Assembly (NCBI RefSeq): GCF_963169125.1
Contig: NC_084802.1
Span: 110,364,903 to 110,428,902, forward strand
From: Humulus lupulus
Lineage: Eukaryota > Streptophyta > Magnoliopsida > Rosales > Cannabaceae
Direction: 5' to 3'
Length of the DNA: 64,000 bases
The position numbers and the translations under genes were made by a program. Under the pieces are notes generated by a model. It was not told where the DNA came from and did not search any database. It worked only from the letters and a program-made list of their open reading frames with translations. Each line of letters opens with the position of its first letter. Position 1 is the first letter of the stretch. Positions 21,027 through 32,575 of the stretch are shown here, piece by piece.

Positions 21027-22246
21027 CCCGACGCTTCAAGTTTTTGCAACACCTGCCTTAAAGGTTGGTCGGTCATGACGTTAATTGAATGGGACGGGAA
21101 ATATGGCTAGAGCTTCCTGGAAGCCAATATCAGACAGAATGCAAGCTTTTCTATTAGTGGATAACGTGATTCAGCTCCGAGAAATCTCTTGCTTATACAA
21201 TACACTGGTTATTTAGCACGGCCTTCTTCTCGAACTAACACGACACTGACTGCATTTTCTGTCATGTCCAAATAAAGGAATAAAGGTTCTCCAAACATAG
21301 GCTTAGACAATACTGGGGGCTCGGCCAAGTGCGTTTTTAGGTCGAGGAATGCCTGCTCGTATTCCTCAGTCCATTCAAATAGTTTGCTTCCTCTGAGCAA
21401 GTTGTAGAACAGCAGGCACTTGTCAGTGGATTTTGAAATAAAATGATTCAAAGCTGCCACCTTTCCAGTCAGGCTTTGAACTTCTTTGCGCGACCTGGGC
21501 GAGGGCATTTCTAACAATGACCTAATGTTATCACGATTCACTTCTATCCCCCTCGAATTGACTATGAATCCCTAAATTTTTTCCCATGCTACTCTGAAAG
21601 TACACTTCTGGGAGTTCAACCTCATGTCATACTTCCTCAAAATTTGAAAACATTCTTTCAGATAGGATAGATGGTTACTGACAGTCTTGGATTTGACAAG
21701 CATATCATCGATATACACTTCCATATTTCTCCCGATGTGATTAGCGATCATTTTGTTGACTAACCGCTAATATGTAGCTCCAGAATTCTTCTGCCCAAAG
21801 GGCATGACCTTATAACAATATACGTTCGTTAGGGTCATGAAGCTAGGATGCTCCTGGTCCGCGGGATTCATCGCGATCTGGTTATATCCAGGATACGCAT
21901 CCATGAAGGACATGAGCTCGTGACCCGCCGTGGCATCTACCAACTGATCAATCCTTGGTAGTGGAAAGCAATCCTTGGGGCAAGCTTTGTTCAGGTCAAA
22001 AAAATCGATGCAGGTCCTCCATTTTTCGTTTGGCTTTGGGACTAGGACGGAATTGGCATCCCATATTGGGTATTTTTCTTCACGAATGAACCCGTATTTT
22101 AACGGTCAAGCTACTTCTTCCTCAAGTGCTTTAGCTCGGACTGTTCCCAAATGTCACTATTTTTGGGATTTAGCAGGCATTTTCTTATCCAAATTTATAG
22201 TGTGCATGATCACACTCAGGCTTATTCCCACCATGTCTTCATGTGA
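21027..22246 (-). pseudogene. Reverse transcriptase and RNase H of element C
   Basis: The RT is readable in one frame with few stops: WRTCIDFFDLNKACPKDCFP (about 22010-21950), LPRIDQLVDATAGHELMSFM, DAYPGYNQIAMNPADQEHPS, NVYCYKVMPFGQKNSGATY, then the catalytic EVYIDDMLVKSK near 21720. The thumb follows in 21209-21541 (SPRSRKEVQSLTGKVAALNH). RNase H begins FEWTEEYEQAFLDLKTHLAE and GEPLFLYLDMTENAVSVVLV, followed by a stop and a decayed second half. Catalytic RT aspartates are intact. Confidence 0.9.
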
Positions 22247-22972
22247 CTATGCGAAAACGTCCAGATTCACTTGTAAGAAATTGATCAGCTCCTTCTTCCT
22301 TTTATCATCAAGATTTTTTCCAATCTTAACGACTCTCGATGCTTCTTTGGGATCAATTTTTACTTCTTGGAGCTCCTTAATAGTTTGGAGTTCGAACCTG
22401 TCTTCGCCCATTCGTGGGTCAATGTCTTCACATGGGGTGACGTCACTATCCTCTGCTTCATGAGGTTCTTCCATCCCATAAGTAGCTTCTACTCCCTGGG
22501 ACTCCTCACCTCTGTCACTTATGACCATAGCTTTCTGCTCGGGTTGTGATTTTCCTTTCATAGAAATGCTATAGCAATCTCTGGCAGCGAGCTGATCACC
22601 TCTGACGGTGCATATTCCCACAGTTGAGGGGAATTTTATTGCAAGGTGGCGGATAGAAGTTATGGCTTCAAATGCCATCAGCGCAAGTCGGCCCAAAATT
22701 GCATTGTATGCAGCTAGACATTCGATCAGCAAGAACTCAAGTAACTTGGAGACATCTCGTGAGTCTTCTCCCAATGTTACCAGTAATTCGATCGTCTCAA
22801 TGGCTGCTGATCCTTCACCAGAAAATCCATACAAAGTTGAGGTCGCCTTCAGTTCTATGACAAACATCCCCATTTTTTCCAAGGTGGACCTAAAAAGTAG
22901 ATTCACAGAACTCCCGTTATCTACCAGTATTCTCTGTACCCTCCGGTTAGCGAGCTGAACGGTTATGACCAA
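22247..22972 (-). pseudogene. pro: Aspartic protease of element C
   Basis: The 241-codon open frame contains the Tat-type protease active site ILVDNGSSVNLLFRSTLEKM (22920-22860), where DNGSS replaces the usual DSGAT. The flap and second-strand region follow as YNAILGRLALMAFEAITSIR and HLAIKFPSTVGICTVRGDQL. The C-terminal half is an acidic linker (GVEATYGMEEPHEAEDSDVT) leading towards RT. The frame is intact here, but the upstream gag is separated by a solo LTR insertion. Confidence 0.88.
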
Positions 22973-23130
22973 GGGATTGTTATGTGCGAATTAGACGTGA
23001 CTAGCATCCTCTTCTGTAAAATGATTGGTTGTTTTTCCAATCATTGTTGTTTCGATAACTGCTATTCTGGGATGAATTTCACTCCATTGTGGGATTTCAG
23101 TTCGTTAATATACCTCTTCTGGGCTCCTCT
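22973..23130 (-). pseudogene. Gag-protease linker of element C, left of solo LTR
   Basis: Minus-strand residues such as IGKTTNHFTEEDASHV continue from the protease towards gag until the insertion boundary at 23131. They contain one stop (TAG) before the protease frame. Confidence 0.7.
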
Positions 23131-25893
23131 TGTAATGCCCCAAATTTCCTAATAAGGTTTAGGACCTTGATTAGGAGGCTGAGAGGGCCATAATTTCTTT
23201 ATTATGCTATTTAATGATAATATGCATGTTTAGGTGTATTAAATATGCATGTGAACCCATTTGTGATTAATTGGGTGATTTTCATATTTTGGCCAGTTCG
23301 GGCATTTTTGGCATATATGTGAAATGGGCGTGGTGCTTTATTATTTTTTGGTTATGCCAGGGTTACCCAGTACAAGATGATCCTAGGAGTTAAGCTACTG
23401 GGAAAGTAACAACGGGATTTAAGCTTGACTTGGAGTAAGTCAAGGGGTATTTAGAGCATTACCGGGTTATTGGGTAATGGGAATTAATATTTGGTGATAA
23501 ATTGGGAGTTAGTAAGATCAGGGGGAACTTCTGGAGGTTTTGACTATAATGTCCCCGGGGGTGTTTTCGGGACCCCGAGTGTTAGGATTTGGTTGAGGCT
23601 ACTTAAGCTTGAAGTAACCTTTTAAAAGAATAAAAAGAACGTTTTGTACGTTCTCTCTCCCTAAAAGTTCCCTTTTCATCTCCCGATCGCGTTTTTGATG
23701 ATATCTGGAGTTCTAGGACTCGAATTCAAGCGAGGATTGAGGCATAGCGATCCTAGGAAAGATTAGAAGCTTATTAACCAGAGGATTTAGTTGGAAACAA
23801 CTCAATTGGAGGTAATTCAAGTTTAAGTTTTAAGTTTTAAAAGTTTTTAAGCTTGAATTGGACTTTAGGAATCGTTGAGTTTTTAGTTTGTTTGAGCTTC
23901 AGGTTTTGGTGGTTTTGGACCATTGGGAAGTTTGGGAACTTTGATTTGATGATTTGGAGATGTTTGGATAGGTTTTTGGAAGGTTTCAAAAGTGGAAAAA
24001 CGAAGAAAAGTGGCTGGTGCGAGGTTGGGTCGCGGCCCTAGCTTGAAGAAGGTGGAGGAGGCTCTGCCAGGGGGGCGGGTCACGGCATGGTCCTTGTAGG
24101 GCCGCGGCCCTTAAGGGAAAAGTTTCCCAAAAGTGTGTTTTTGTGATGGAAACTTAACTCTAAGGGCCTAGGATCGATCCTACTACTTAGTTGAGTAGGA
24201 TTCGATGTTCCGGAGGCTTGGGTTGGGCTTGGAATTATTTATTTACTCATTATGATGAGATTTTATATTATGGTTGTGACTAGGTTATCTCTAGAGGCTT
24301 GGAATTGGGATCGTTCTTGTGGCTCATTTGTTGGTAACCTGTGCTTGGACCAAGGGTAAGAAAACTGCACCCCATATGTGACATGCATGGTTATGTTTGA
24401 TGCATGTTGGATGTTTAAATGTAAACATACATAGCATATTGAATGCTTGGAAATTTTTCCCATTTGCATATGATTATTATTGAGGCATGCTGGATGATTA
24501 AGTGTGATGCATGTGATGCACGAGAAACATGTGATTAGGGCATGCCATGAATGATGAATATGAGATTGGTCAGAGCTTGAGTCTCGGTGTTGGTGCGTGA
24601 TCATTATTATGCTAGCAACTGTTAAGTAAGCATGTTGAATGCCCCATCTTTGGATGTTTGACATATGATATATGTTTTGTAGCAATGCTTACTTGTGCAT
24701 GGTACTAACTCATTAGTCAGAATTGGCAAAGGTGTTAGTATCAACTGTGAAGCTGTGACTTATTAGTCAGGTTCGGCAGTGGTACTGGGCACTGGTCACA
24801 CGATGCTCACTCATAAGTCAGGATGGCCTTAGCGTGTTCAACGCAAGCCAAAAAAGATTAGATCTAATCGACAATCTGCATTGGATGACTCAAAGAGCAT
24901 TAATGCCAGACTGACCTCAAGTTCGATGAAAACTAAAAGCGCTTGTGTGACTTACCCATCAGTCACTCATCTGTTAAGTTAGAGACTTACCCATCAGTCT
25001 CTCATCTGTTTAAGGCTAGTGCCTTACCCAGCAGCCAGTCTTCTATTTAAGCTAGTGACTACCCATCAGTTACTCATTTGGTTAGAGCCATTGTTGAAAG
25101 CCCAGATAACGGTGTCGTTACACGGCTATGGGCACTGAGCCCCCTAGTGACTTGTTTGGCAGTCACTCATTATGGTTTAACAGGACCTCAAAGTGATATT
25201 CACTCATCTGATCAGAGCTATGAGCTCTGTATGATCATTTTGATCATCATATGCATGGCTTTGGGTGATGAGCCGCGTAGTGACTTGCTTGTTGGTCACT
25301 CAGTATGGTTTATCAGAACCTCCAGTATCGAGACACTCATCTGATTAGGATTGACTTGATAGTCCTCCAATCAGAAGGGCAGGATTTCTTATCCTGGATA
25401 CCCCAGCATTGTTTGAATTCATTTGCATGCTTGAATAAAGCGATGTTTGCTAGGCATGGCAGATATGATTTGATATCATGATATGACTGTTTATGAGCAT
25501 ATGAGTTTTCTTGCTGCGCTTCGGCTCATGGGTGCTTTGTGGTGCAGGTAAAGGCAAAGGGAAGCTAGACCATCCTTGAGTTGGAGAGCTTAGGTGATGA
25601 TGTGTACATATGCAGCTGCTCGAACAGTTGGCCGAGGTTTGAAAGAGGAACTAGGGCTAAACCTTGTTTTGCCGCTTAGATCGGCCGGTTGTAAATATTT
25701 TCTTGTAATAGACCCTTAAATTATATTTTTGGGATCCCAATGTATATAGTAAACGTTATATCTTAACCGAAATTTTTAATCCCTAAACCGCTAATCATAT
25801 CTAGTTACACTATTTTAGCCAAATGACTCGATTAGCGAGTTTAGCACTATTTGCAATGTGCACTGTAGCGGTCCCTGGAGTTGGGGTGTTACA
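23131..25893 (+). mobile_element. Solo LTR of the Tekay-like family (2763 bp)
   Basis: The ends are TGTAATGCCCCAAATTTCC and GTTGGGGTGTTACA. Flanking 5-mers cctct (23126-23130) and cttct (25894-25898) form a TSD with one mismatch. The gag-protease linker of C is split precisely at this point. No internal coding domain is present. It contains the 35-bp 'gacttaccc' tandem array (24949-25360), the conserved 'ggtgcaggtaaag' block (25508-25615) and the GC-rich 'gggtcgcggccct' words (24030-24117). Confidence 0.92.
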
Positions 25894-27129
25894 CTTCTAC
25901 TCGTGCCTGCTAGATGGGGTCCTCCAAAAATGGTTGTTATATCTCCTCCTATTTTCAGAGGAGGATCGTCCTAATTCGATTGAGCTCCAGTTTGATTGAT
26001 TGGAGCTTCGGGAGCTAACAGAGGGTTTTGTCTAGCGAGTTGATTAGGGACCACCCGATTTCGGGCGTACTCGGCCAAGGCACATTTTCTAATAAGAGTT
26101 TCAATCTCATCCTTCAGCTATTGACAGTCATCAGTGTTATGACCAATATCATTATGAAATCGGCAAAACTTTGAAGGATCTCTCTTTGCTCTTTGATTTT
26201 TCAACGGTTCTGGCTTTTCCATGGAAGACGAGCAGAATTTTATAGGAAAATGCGCTCCCTAGTATCCATGAGGTCGGTATAAGTGGCATAAACAGGCTTG
26301 AATTTCTCCCCAGATTTATTTTTCTTTGTTTCGCTCTAGTCACCCTCACCATTTTCCTTCCTTTTGTTACTCCCCCCTTGGTTATTCAGGGTAACGGTTT
26401 GAGTCGTAGCTACAATGTCCGTTACCGCTCCAACAGGCTAGTTCCTGCAACGGAAGCTCACACCTCTTCCAGGTTAATCCATCTTTGAGCTCATGCTAAA
26501 AACTCGTCCACACTATTAACTCCTTTTCTCTGTAATTCTTTCCACAGGTCGCCTCCAACAAGGATTACCGTCCTCATTACCATGAGCTTGAAGCTGTCAT
26601 CGGCATCTCTAGCTCGTGCAAAGACATTGGCAAACCTACTTAAGTATGCCTTCAATGTTTTGCCAGGTTGCTGCTTTACATTGGCTAATGAATTAGCCTT
26701 AACCCGAGCTGTCTGGGAAGCCTGGAATGCTTTCTTGAAATCAGAATAAAACTTCTTCCATGAGCTTATAGAATGCCTCTTGTACTGTTTAAACCACTGC
26801 CTAGCTAGCCCAATCAAAGTTGAAGGGAATAAAATGCACCTTAGATCGAGTCCGACATTGTGGGGCATCATCATGGTGTTAATCATCCTGAGGTGATCTA
26901 ATGGATCTCCATCTCCGTCAAACTTGGAAAAGTGTGGCATTCTGAAGCCCATCAGATATGTAGCCGCCGAAATATTTGGAGCGAAAAGCTCGAGCTCATC
27001 CTCTGAGTCACAATCATCTTTATCTTTTCCAAATAAAAGCTTCTTCATTTGTTCTTCCATCTGAGCTAGCCTCTCGAGAGTTTGGTCTCTGGCTCCTAGG
27101 TTATCTGCGGGTTGTTCAATAGCTCCCAT
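25894..27129 (-). pseudogene. gag: Gag of element C
   Basis: Tat-lineage gag. The 26491-27129 frame starts MGAIEQPADNLGARDQTLER and runs through an acidic linker (DCDSEDELELFAPNI) into the capsid core: FRMPHFSKFDGDGDPLDHLR, ARQWFKQYKRHSISSWKKFY, QQPGKTLKAYLSRFANVFAR and DLWKELQRKGVNSVDEFLA. After a stop it continues as AQRWINLEEV. Near 26170-26120 comes a C/H-rich motif FCRFHNDIGHNTDDC with the Tat spacing, then LKDEIETLIRK. It ends at the solo LTR boundary. Confidence 0.9.
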
Positions 27130-28175
27130 CCTATCGTACGCATTTGATGGGTTATTGTCTGATCACGCAGATCAGGCTGTGAATCGTTCAATATCGAGGG
27201 CTTTGGGCCGAACTTAGATGGTTTCTCAGGTCACCTTCGGACCTACCACTTCGACGACTTTAAGTCCAATAACTTCCATTTGTGAAGCTTACAGCTCGCG
27301 GTTGAGGCCGAGGATCTGGATTTTTGACACGTGTCCATGAGACATAGGTATGGGCAGACAGAGGAGGATTTCTCCTACTATTTCCATAACCAGGAATGTC
27401 ACGTGTAGGATTAGGTGGCATCGGATGTCTTATAGGTGACAGGGGATGCCTAACTGGCGAGGCAATCCTTGTCCCATCCGGGCGAACTAAATTAGCCCGC
27501 CTTTGTTCTGTCCCATTATTCCTAGCTCTCTGCACCTGACGATACAATTGTGACGTAGGAGGGTTTGCTGGAACATTCTTTCTCTCTGAGCCTGTCCCAG
27601 CCCCTCCTCGTGGGTTACCATGGACATTCATAGGTGCTTGTGAAGGAGGCATCGAACTTGAGGTTGCAGTTCTAACTGATCGGCTGATATGATGACGACC
27701 CCTACGAGGGCCACTGGGATGGGCATTCTGGCGGTCTCGCCCTATAGGCACAGAAATTGGGGTGGTTGTTCTGACTGATCGACTTGGTTTGGATCGGTTA
27801 TTCCAGTGGTACTTGTGAGACCCACTTTTCCTCTTTCTGAGATTAACGACGGTTGCGAGAGGGGGTAATCGAGCCAAAACCTTCTCAATTTGCCTATTTT
27901 CCTTAGCAAAATGGCTTCTTAACTGCATATTTTCCAACTCAATGATAGTTAAGTAGTCTGGGTTTGGATTCAGTGGTAATGACGCCGAACTCCCAGTCTC
28001 GCCATGACCAGCCGGTTGTTTTCCCAGAGGTTGTTGGACTTCAAGGTCATGCTCGTTCGAAACAGTGGTATGATGAGCCTCTTGCCCACCAGGCTATTCT
28101 ATCTCATTGTCGTGCATCGAGCGAGTGAGCACCATGATGGGATTCGAATAGGATTTTGATGAAGCACTAATTTTC
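27130..28175 (-). pseudogene. N-terminal gag region and leader of element C
   Basis: A 225-codon open frame at 27260-27937 (MENMQLRSHFAKENRQIEKV) is basic and rich in Arg, Ser and Pro, with repeated SRSVRTTTP/SRSVRTATS words. The same repeats occur in element F at 37759-37965 (MSQSVRTSTPSIVPS). It lies between the PBS and capsid-coding frame and is probably the N-terminal, possibly nucleic-acid-binding, part of gag. The stretch 27940-28175 is leader with broken frames. Confidence 0.7.
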
Positions 28176-28196
28176 CTCTCAATGAAAGCACCAAAC
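28176..28196 (-). promoter_or_regulatory. Probable primer-binding site of element C
   Basis: Directly inside the 5' LTR the minus strand reads TTTGGTGCTTTCATTGAGAG. The same sequence follows the LTR of element F at 37320-37340, so position and conservation mark it as the PBS region. I do not assign the tRNA. Confidence 0.65.
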
Positions 28197-28919
28197 TATT
28201 AACGCGGTTTTTCGCCAACAGTATATTAAGAAATAGTAAGTTAGATTAGTGCTTAGTATAAATCGTAATGAAAAAATGAATGAATTCACAAGAATACAAA
28301 TCTTTTACGTGGTTCGGTGGTAAAAATCCACCTAGTCCACGAGTCTATATTATTGTTGTTTCACTCTCTATTTTGGCAAAGTTTTAGTATTACAGAATAA
28401 TTGGTCCCTTTTCCTAACCAATATTCTCAGAATTTATAGAGGAATTCCATGGACAGGTTTGGGTAACCGCATGAGTTAATTACGCATATACATATTTATT
28501 GCATTTAATACGTATATAGTCAAATTAAAAATGGGATATGATTCGATCATACAGTAAATGTTATTTTAATATGTGGGACCTTAAATATGACAACCTAGTC
28601 AGAAATGACCATATAATGGGATTCCGAGTCTCTAGGGATCCTTGAGTATGCAATACATTCAAGTTAGCATGAGCTTAACATCTCCTCCAAGCTTGTATTT
28701 TGAATGTCGTTTGAATATTATGAGCTCACACATCACCACCTTCATGTCTGTAGCTCGGGTTAAACCTAGGATGCCTAATACCACGTGTGCCCATGTGAAA
28801 TTGGAGTTGCTTGCGTGGATAACAAGCAGATATCATTCCCTTAGTTATTTCTCTGTATATTTATTTGCCAGTTGTACCCGAACTAAGTGAATGACTCGAG
28901 TGAAAATTAGGGTACAACA
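28197..28919 (-). repeat. 5' LTR of element C (723 bp)
   Basis: On the minus strand it starts TGTTGTACCCTAATTTTCAC and ends just before the PBS-like site; the terminal dinucleotide is TA rather than CA. It is the intact partner of 19392-19797. Confidence 0.88.
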
Positions 28920-29593
28920 CCCAGCTCTATGGGTAAAACAGCTTTCTTACCTGTGTCCCAAGCTTCCTGAGCACCGCAATCCCAAGCACAGTCCTCTAAC
29001 TTGAGCCTCGTTGAAAACCTAGTCACAACATATTCATAATAGCCATCCATCAAGTTCTAATCCAACAAATAACTTCATAATATAATTCTAGCCTCCGGGA
29101 CCTTGGATTCTAGCAAACCAGGTGGTAAAATCCTTCTCGAGCCTTAACATTTGGGTTCCCGAGCTAAAAACCTTCAAACATCCAATATTTTGAATTTAAG
29201 CCATAGCCCAGCCCCTTAAGGGCCGCAGCACACTCAAGTCAGAGGAAAAATGCTTCTCTGTTGAGGGACATGAGTCGTGGCACTCCAAAACTTGGGCACG
29301 ACGAGCCTTTGCAGATAGAGGCTTGCAGCCTCTTCGATAAACACGGGCCGCGACACCTAAAGAACAGGGTCGCGACTCGAGCCTCCAAACCCAGAAAATC
29401 ACCATTTGTCCTGCGTTTTCCTTGAGCCTAAACCTCAATTTCATACTCCAAACACCAATTTAACCTAGAATCAAGCCTACACTTTCCTTCCACGCAACTT
29501 GGACTCATAACAAATCTCAAAAACAATTTATATACTTAACAACATCCAAAATCATACCTAGCATCCATTTCCATGCAAACCTCTAATCCTAGC
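28920..29593 (-). repeat. 5' LTR of element B, segment 2 of 3
   Basis: Continues the LTR of B after element C. From about 29270 it aligns with 12500-12830 of the other LTR ('ggcactccaaa(a/c)cttggg'), including the 'cagggtcgcgactcgagcc' words. 28920-29270 has no counterpart in the shorter LTR. Confidence 0.88.
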
Positions 29594-31131
29594 TGTTATC
29601 CCAAAAATTTGAAAAGATGATTTGGCAATAAAATTGACAAATGGCATGAATTAGTTGGGTGATCTGGCTTAGCGGTAGCCCAATGCATCAGTTAAAAATT
29701 GGACTGCTTGAGAGGTGCAATAATCAAGTTAAATACACCCGACCGAAGAGAATATTTGGTCTAAGGGTTGCTTGGCTCAGACCCCAGTTTGAAGACCCTA
29801 GAGATTGGTTTGAAACCAAGTCCAAGAAGATTGAAGGAGGGGTTTGGATTTTGGTTCGAGGGATAAAAGCAACAGGTCCGATCGGACCTTAGCTTGAGGA
29901 GCCTCTTGATATTTTGGCTCGAGTGTGTCCGAGGTAAACCTCTCAAGGTTTCCTAGGTGTTGGCTCGAACATGTCCAAAGAGAGTGACTAAGGGAAAGAG
30001 GTCCCGTGCAGGCCAAAGTTTGGGACTTAGGTTTCAGTCAAGGGAAAACCACATCATGTCCGATCGGGTATAGGTGAAGATGGCAAGGGAAGAGATGCCT
30101 CGAACTTGTCCGAGGTGAAGTGCCAGTCAAGGTGGCTCGGACCACTTTGGTCCGAGGAGAAGGACATCATGTCCGATCGGACATTCCATGGGAGAGTTGC
30201 CTCGGACTTGTTCGAGGAGAAATGCAAGGTAAGGTGCCTCAGACCACTTTGGTCCGAGGGGAAGGCATGAAAGGGATGGCTCGGACCACCTTGGTCCGAG
30301 GAGAAGATTACAAGGTCCGATCGGACCTTGATTGAAGGAATTAGGCTCGGACTTGACCTAGGTGGGATGCCAAAGAGGATGGTTCGGATCACTTTAGACC
30401 AAGGAGAAGGCCATCATGTCCGATCGGACATGTCATGGAGGAGGTTACCTTGGACTTACCCGAGGTAAGGTGCAAAGGGAGTTGGCTCGGACCACCTTGG
30501 TCCGAGGAGAGCCAAACTTGCATGACCTTTGGTCCGAGGAGAGCCATGCATATACCACTGTTGGCCCACGGAAAGCTTGAAGGAGTAATCAACATGCATG
30601 TGAGACTACGTCAAACTCCCCGAAACAACTTCAGTGAGAATTGGTCTAGGCATCCGGGAATCTCTCACTCCTCACTCGAATTTAGGGATCAGTTGTATTT
30701 TAAACATTTATTGTAATATAAATATAAGGTGAATAATAAAATATCCCTATCTAAAGGGGATATCAGTTGAGAATCCCAGGCCTATAAATAGAGGATTCGG
30801 AGGATCGTAAAAGGACTTTTTTTGGCGAATTGAGAGTTAATCTGTGTTCTAGAGAGAGAAAGTGTGTTTTTCTGGAGAGAACCCTTTTTTTGTATTCTGG
30901 AATATTTACACTGAAGAAACTCAGTTGACACTGGTCCATCTGATCTTGAGTGTGAATATAGTAATAAAATCTCTAAGTGGATTAGGCTATTACCGACTAT
31001 CGGGGCTGAACCATTATAAAAATCTCGTGTTAGTTATTTGCATTGATAAAACTGTTTGTTGTCGTTTATATTCTCTTGAAGGCTTGTCGTATTTGACGTT
31101 CTCACGTCGTTGGCTAAAATCACAGTCAACA
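29594..31131 (+). mobile_element. Solo LTR of a Tat-like family (1538 bp)
   Basis: The ends are TGTTATCCCAAAAATTTG and AAAATCACAGTCAACA. A perfect TSD CTAGC lies at 29589-29593 and 31132-31136. Excision restores the alignment of B's LTR to its partner. A TATA-like 'ctataaatagagg' sits at 30782. Ends and the 'ctgaaccattataaaaat' block match the LTR at 6056-6989. The interior is dominated by a palindromic repeat array. Confidence 0.95.
29870..30570. repeat. Palindrome-rich repeat array inside solo LTR
   Basis: Two inverted-repeat words alternate. 'ctcggaccactttggtccga' with its final g (9-bp arms, 3-bp loop) occurs with variants near 30137, 30237, 30283, 30370 and 30487. The self-complementary 'gtccgatcggac' occurs near 29877, 30059 (truncated), 30170, 30313 and 30418. 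Spacing is irregular, at tens of bases to over 100 bp. Confidence 0.9.
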
Positions 31132-31932
31132 CTAGCAGAATTCAACATAAAGATCAAGTCCAAGAGCTTACCTCTTATTTGTACTCGACCCTGACCTAAC
31201 TTCAATTGCTTCAACCTTCAGTTTTCCTAAAGCTTCAGCCTCAAATCCACAAGGGAGAGAGAGAGAGAGAGAAAAAAAGAATCAATGGAGAGGGATAGAG
31301 AGCAGAGAGAAACTATCTGTTTTTGCTTATTTTCCTTCTTCTTAATTTCAGTGAATTCTCTAGAATACCCAGCCTGCTCCAAACCATGTATATCCTTACC
31401 AAAAGACTAAATTTCCCCTTAAGTCAATCTAAGTTCTCAAGTGCCACTAAGGTCAATTTCGTCATTTGTCATATCCTGTTATTCCTTGAGTGTTCCTATT
31501 AATCCCTGTCTAATCCTGACATGTCCAAATCATTGCTAAATTACTACCTGTTACTCAATAATTCCTGAGCACATATTACGTTCCCAAAATACCCCTAGGC
31601 TCCTCCTGGGCCGGGTATTAGACCTCTTTGTGACTTTCTAGCTAAACTGCTCCCTAGAACTGTCTCGGATCGTGCATCACAAATATATCACCACTCACTC
31701 ATGATATCAATCACAATATACACAAATATTGCATTTATGCCTTCAACGAGCTAAAATTACAAATATGCCCCTAATAGTCAAATGGGGTCCACATGCATAT
31801 TTAAATCATCTAAACATGCATTTCTAATCACATAATCATCAAATTCATTTATTAACATAATTAAATCAATTATTGCCCTCCAGGCACGCTAGTCAAGGCC
31901 CTAAGCCTCATTAGCAAATTTGGGACGCTACA
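31132..31932 (-). repeat. 5' LTR of element B, segment 3 of 3
   Basis: Aligns with 12830-13606, starting at 'ctagcagaattcaac' and ending at GGGACGCTACA (31932). The TSD ATTAG follows at 31933-31937. A GA-rich microsatellite lies at 31254-31275. Confidence 0.92.
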
Positions 31933-31937
31933 ATTAG

Positions 31938-32575
31938 CGTATTGAATGTCCCGAGGTGATTGGATGGATCTGTGTTTCCATCATATTCAGGCATGGTCGA
32001 CATCCTGAAGCCAAAAGGATACGGATTTTCTACAATGTTTGGATTGAAAGGCTCAAGCTCCTCATCAGAATCACAATCATGAACTCCTTTTCCAGATAGG
32101 AGCCTCTTCATCTGCTCCTCCATCAAGGCCAGCTGCTCGAGGGTTGGATCTTTGGTCTCTATCTTAGTTGGGAGCTGATTACTAGCCCCATCCTATTGTA
32201 TGCATTAAATGGGTTGTTTTCCCTCCAAGCTTGAGCTCGGTTAGGTGGGACATTCCCATTGTCGCGTACGATAGACGAATCTCCCCCATGCTGAGTATAA
32301 ATCACATCATCATGGCAAGTTGGCTACCTCCTTTATGAATTTAGATGATCACACAGGTCAGGATGTGGATCTAAACGAATACTTTGTGCATAACTCAAAT
32401 GATTCATCGGGTCGCTTTCAGACCTGCCTCCACTCTGGCTCCCCGTCTAGTAACTTCTGTTAGCAAACATACAACCTGCGGCTAAGATCAAGGACCTCGA
32501 TTATTAGTGTGAGGTCCTGGGACATAGATGTCCTCTAAGGGAGGAGGATTTCTCCTACTACCCCCTCGAAATGGA
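31938..32575 (-). pseudogene. gag: Tat gag fragment of element A, right part
   Basis: The minus strand continues the gag split at 11904: FNPNIVENPYPFGFRMSTMP and EYDGNTDPSNHLGTFNTL next to the B insertion, preceded by MMEEQMKRLLSGKGVHDCDS. Further upstream, broken frames match the N-terminal gag region of C. It ends near 32575, where sequence jumps into LTR sequence, so the gag start, PBS and part of the LTR are deleted. Confidence 0.8.

Larger units (their letters stand above)
19392..28919 (-). mobile_element. Tat-lineage gypsy element C, with a nested solo LTR
   Basis: Minus-strand element inserted into the 5' LTR of B. Flanking 5-mers ccctg (19387-19391) and cccag (28920-28924) are a probable TSD with one change. 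The 5' LTR is 28919-28197, followed by a PBS-like site, gag, protease, RT, RNase H, a second (archaeal-type) RNase H and integrase. The double RNase H and gag type mark the Tat lineage. The integrase C-terminus and most of the 3' LTR are deleted, and a solo LTR interrupts 23131-25893. Confidence 0.9.
11905..31932 (-). mobile_element. Ty3/gypsy chromovirus B (Tekay/Del-like), nested insertions inside
   Basis: This is a complete retrotransposon frame on the minus strand. The 5' LTR runs from 31932 down to 18509, split by two insertions. Then come the PBS at 18494-18505, gag, CCHC-type knuckle, protease, RT, RNase H, integrase, chromodomain and polypurine tract. The 3' LTR is 13606 down to 11905. 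LTR termini are TGTAGCGTCCC and GGCGTTACA; the outermost T at 11905 has become C. The TSD is ATTAG. Long LTRs, an initiator-Met-type PBS and a chromodomain at the integrase C-terminus place it in the chromovirus branch, most like Tekay/Del. Many premature TAG codons make it non-autonomous. Confidence 0.93.

Noticed and set aside
29870..30570. Palindromic array as an rRNA or tRNA gene cluster
   Set aside because: No tRNA arms or rRNA motifs. It is contained within a solo LTR with a TSD.
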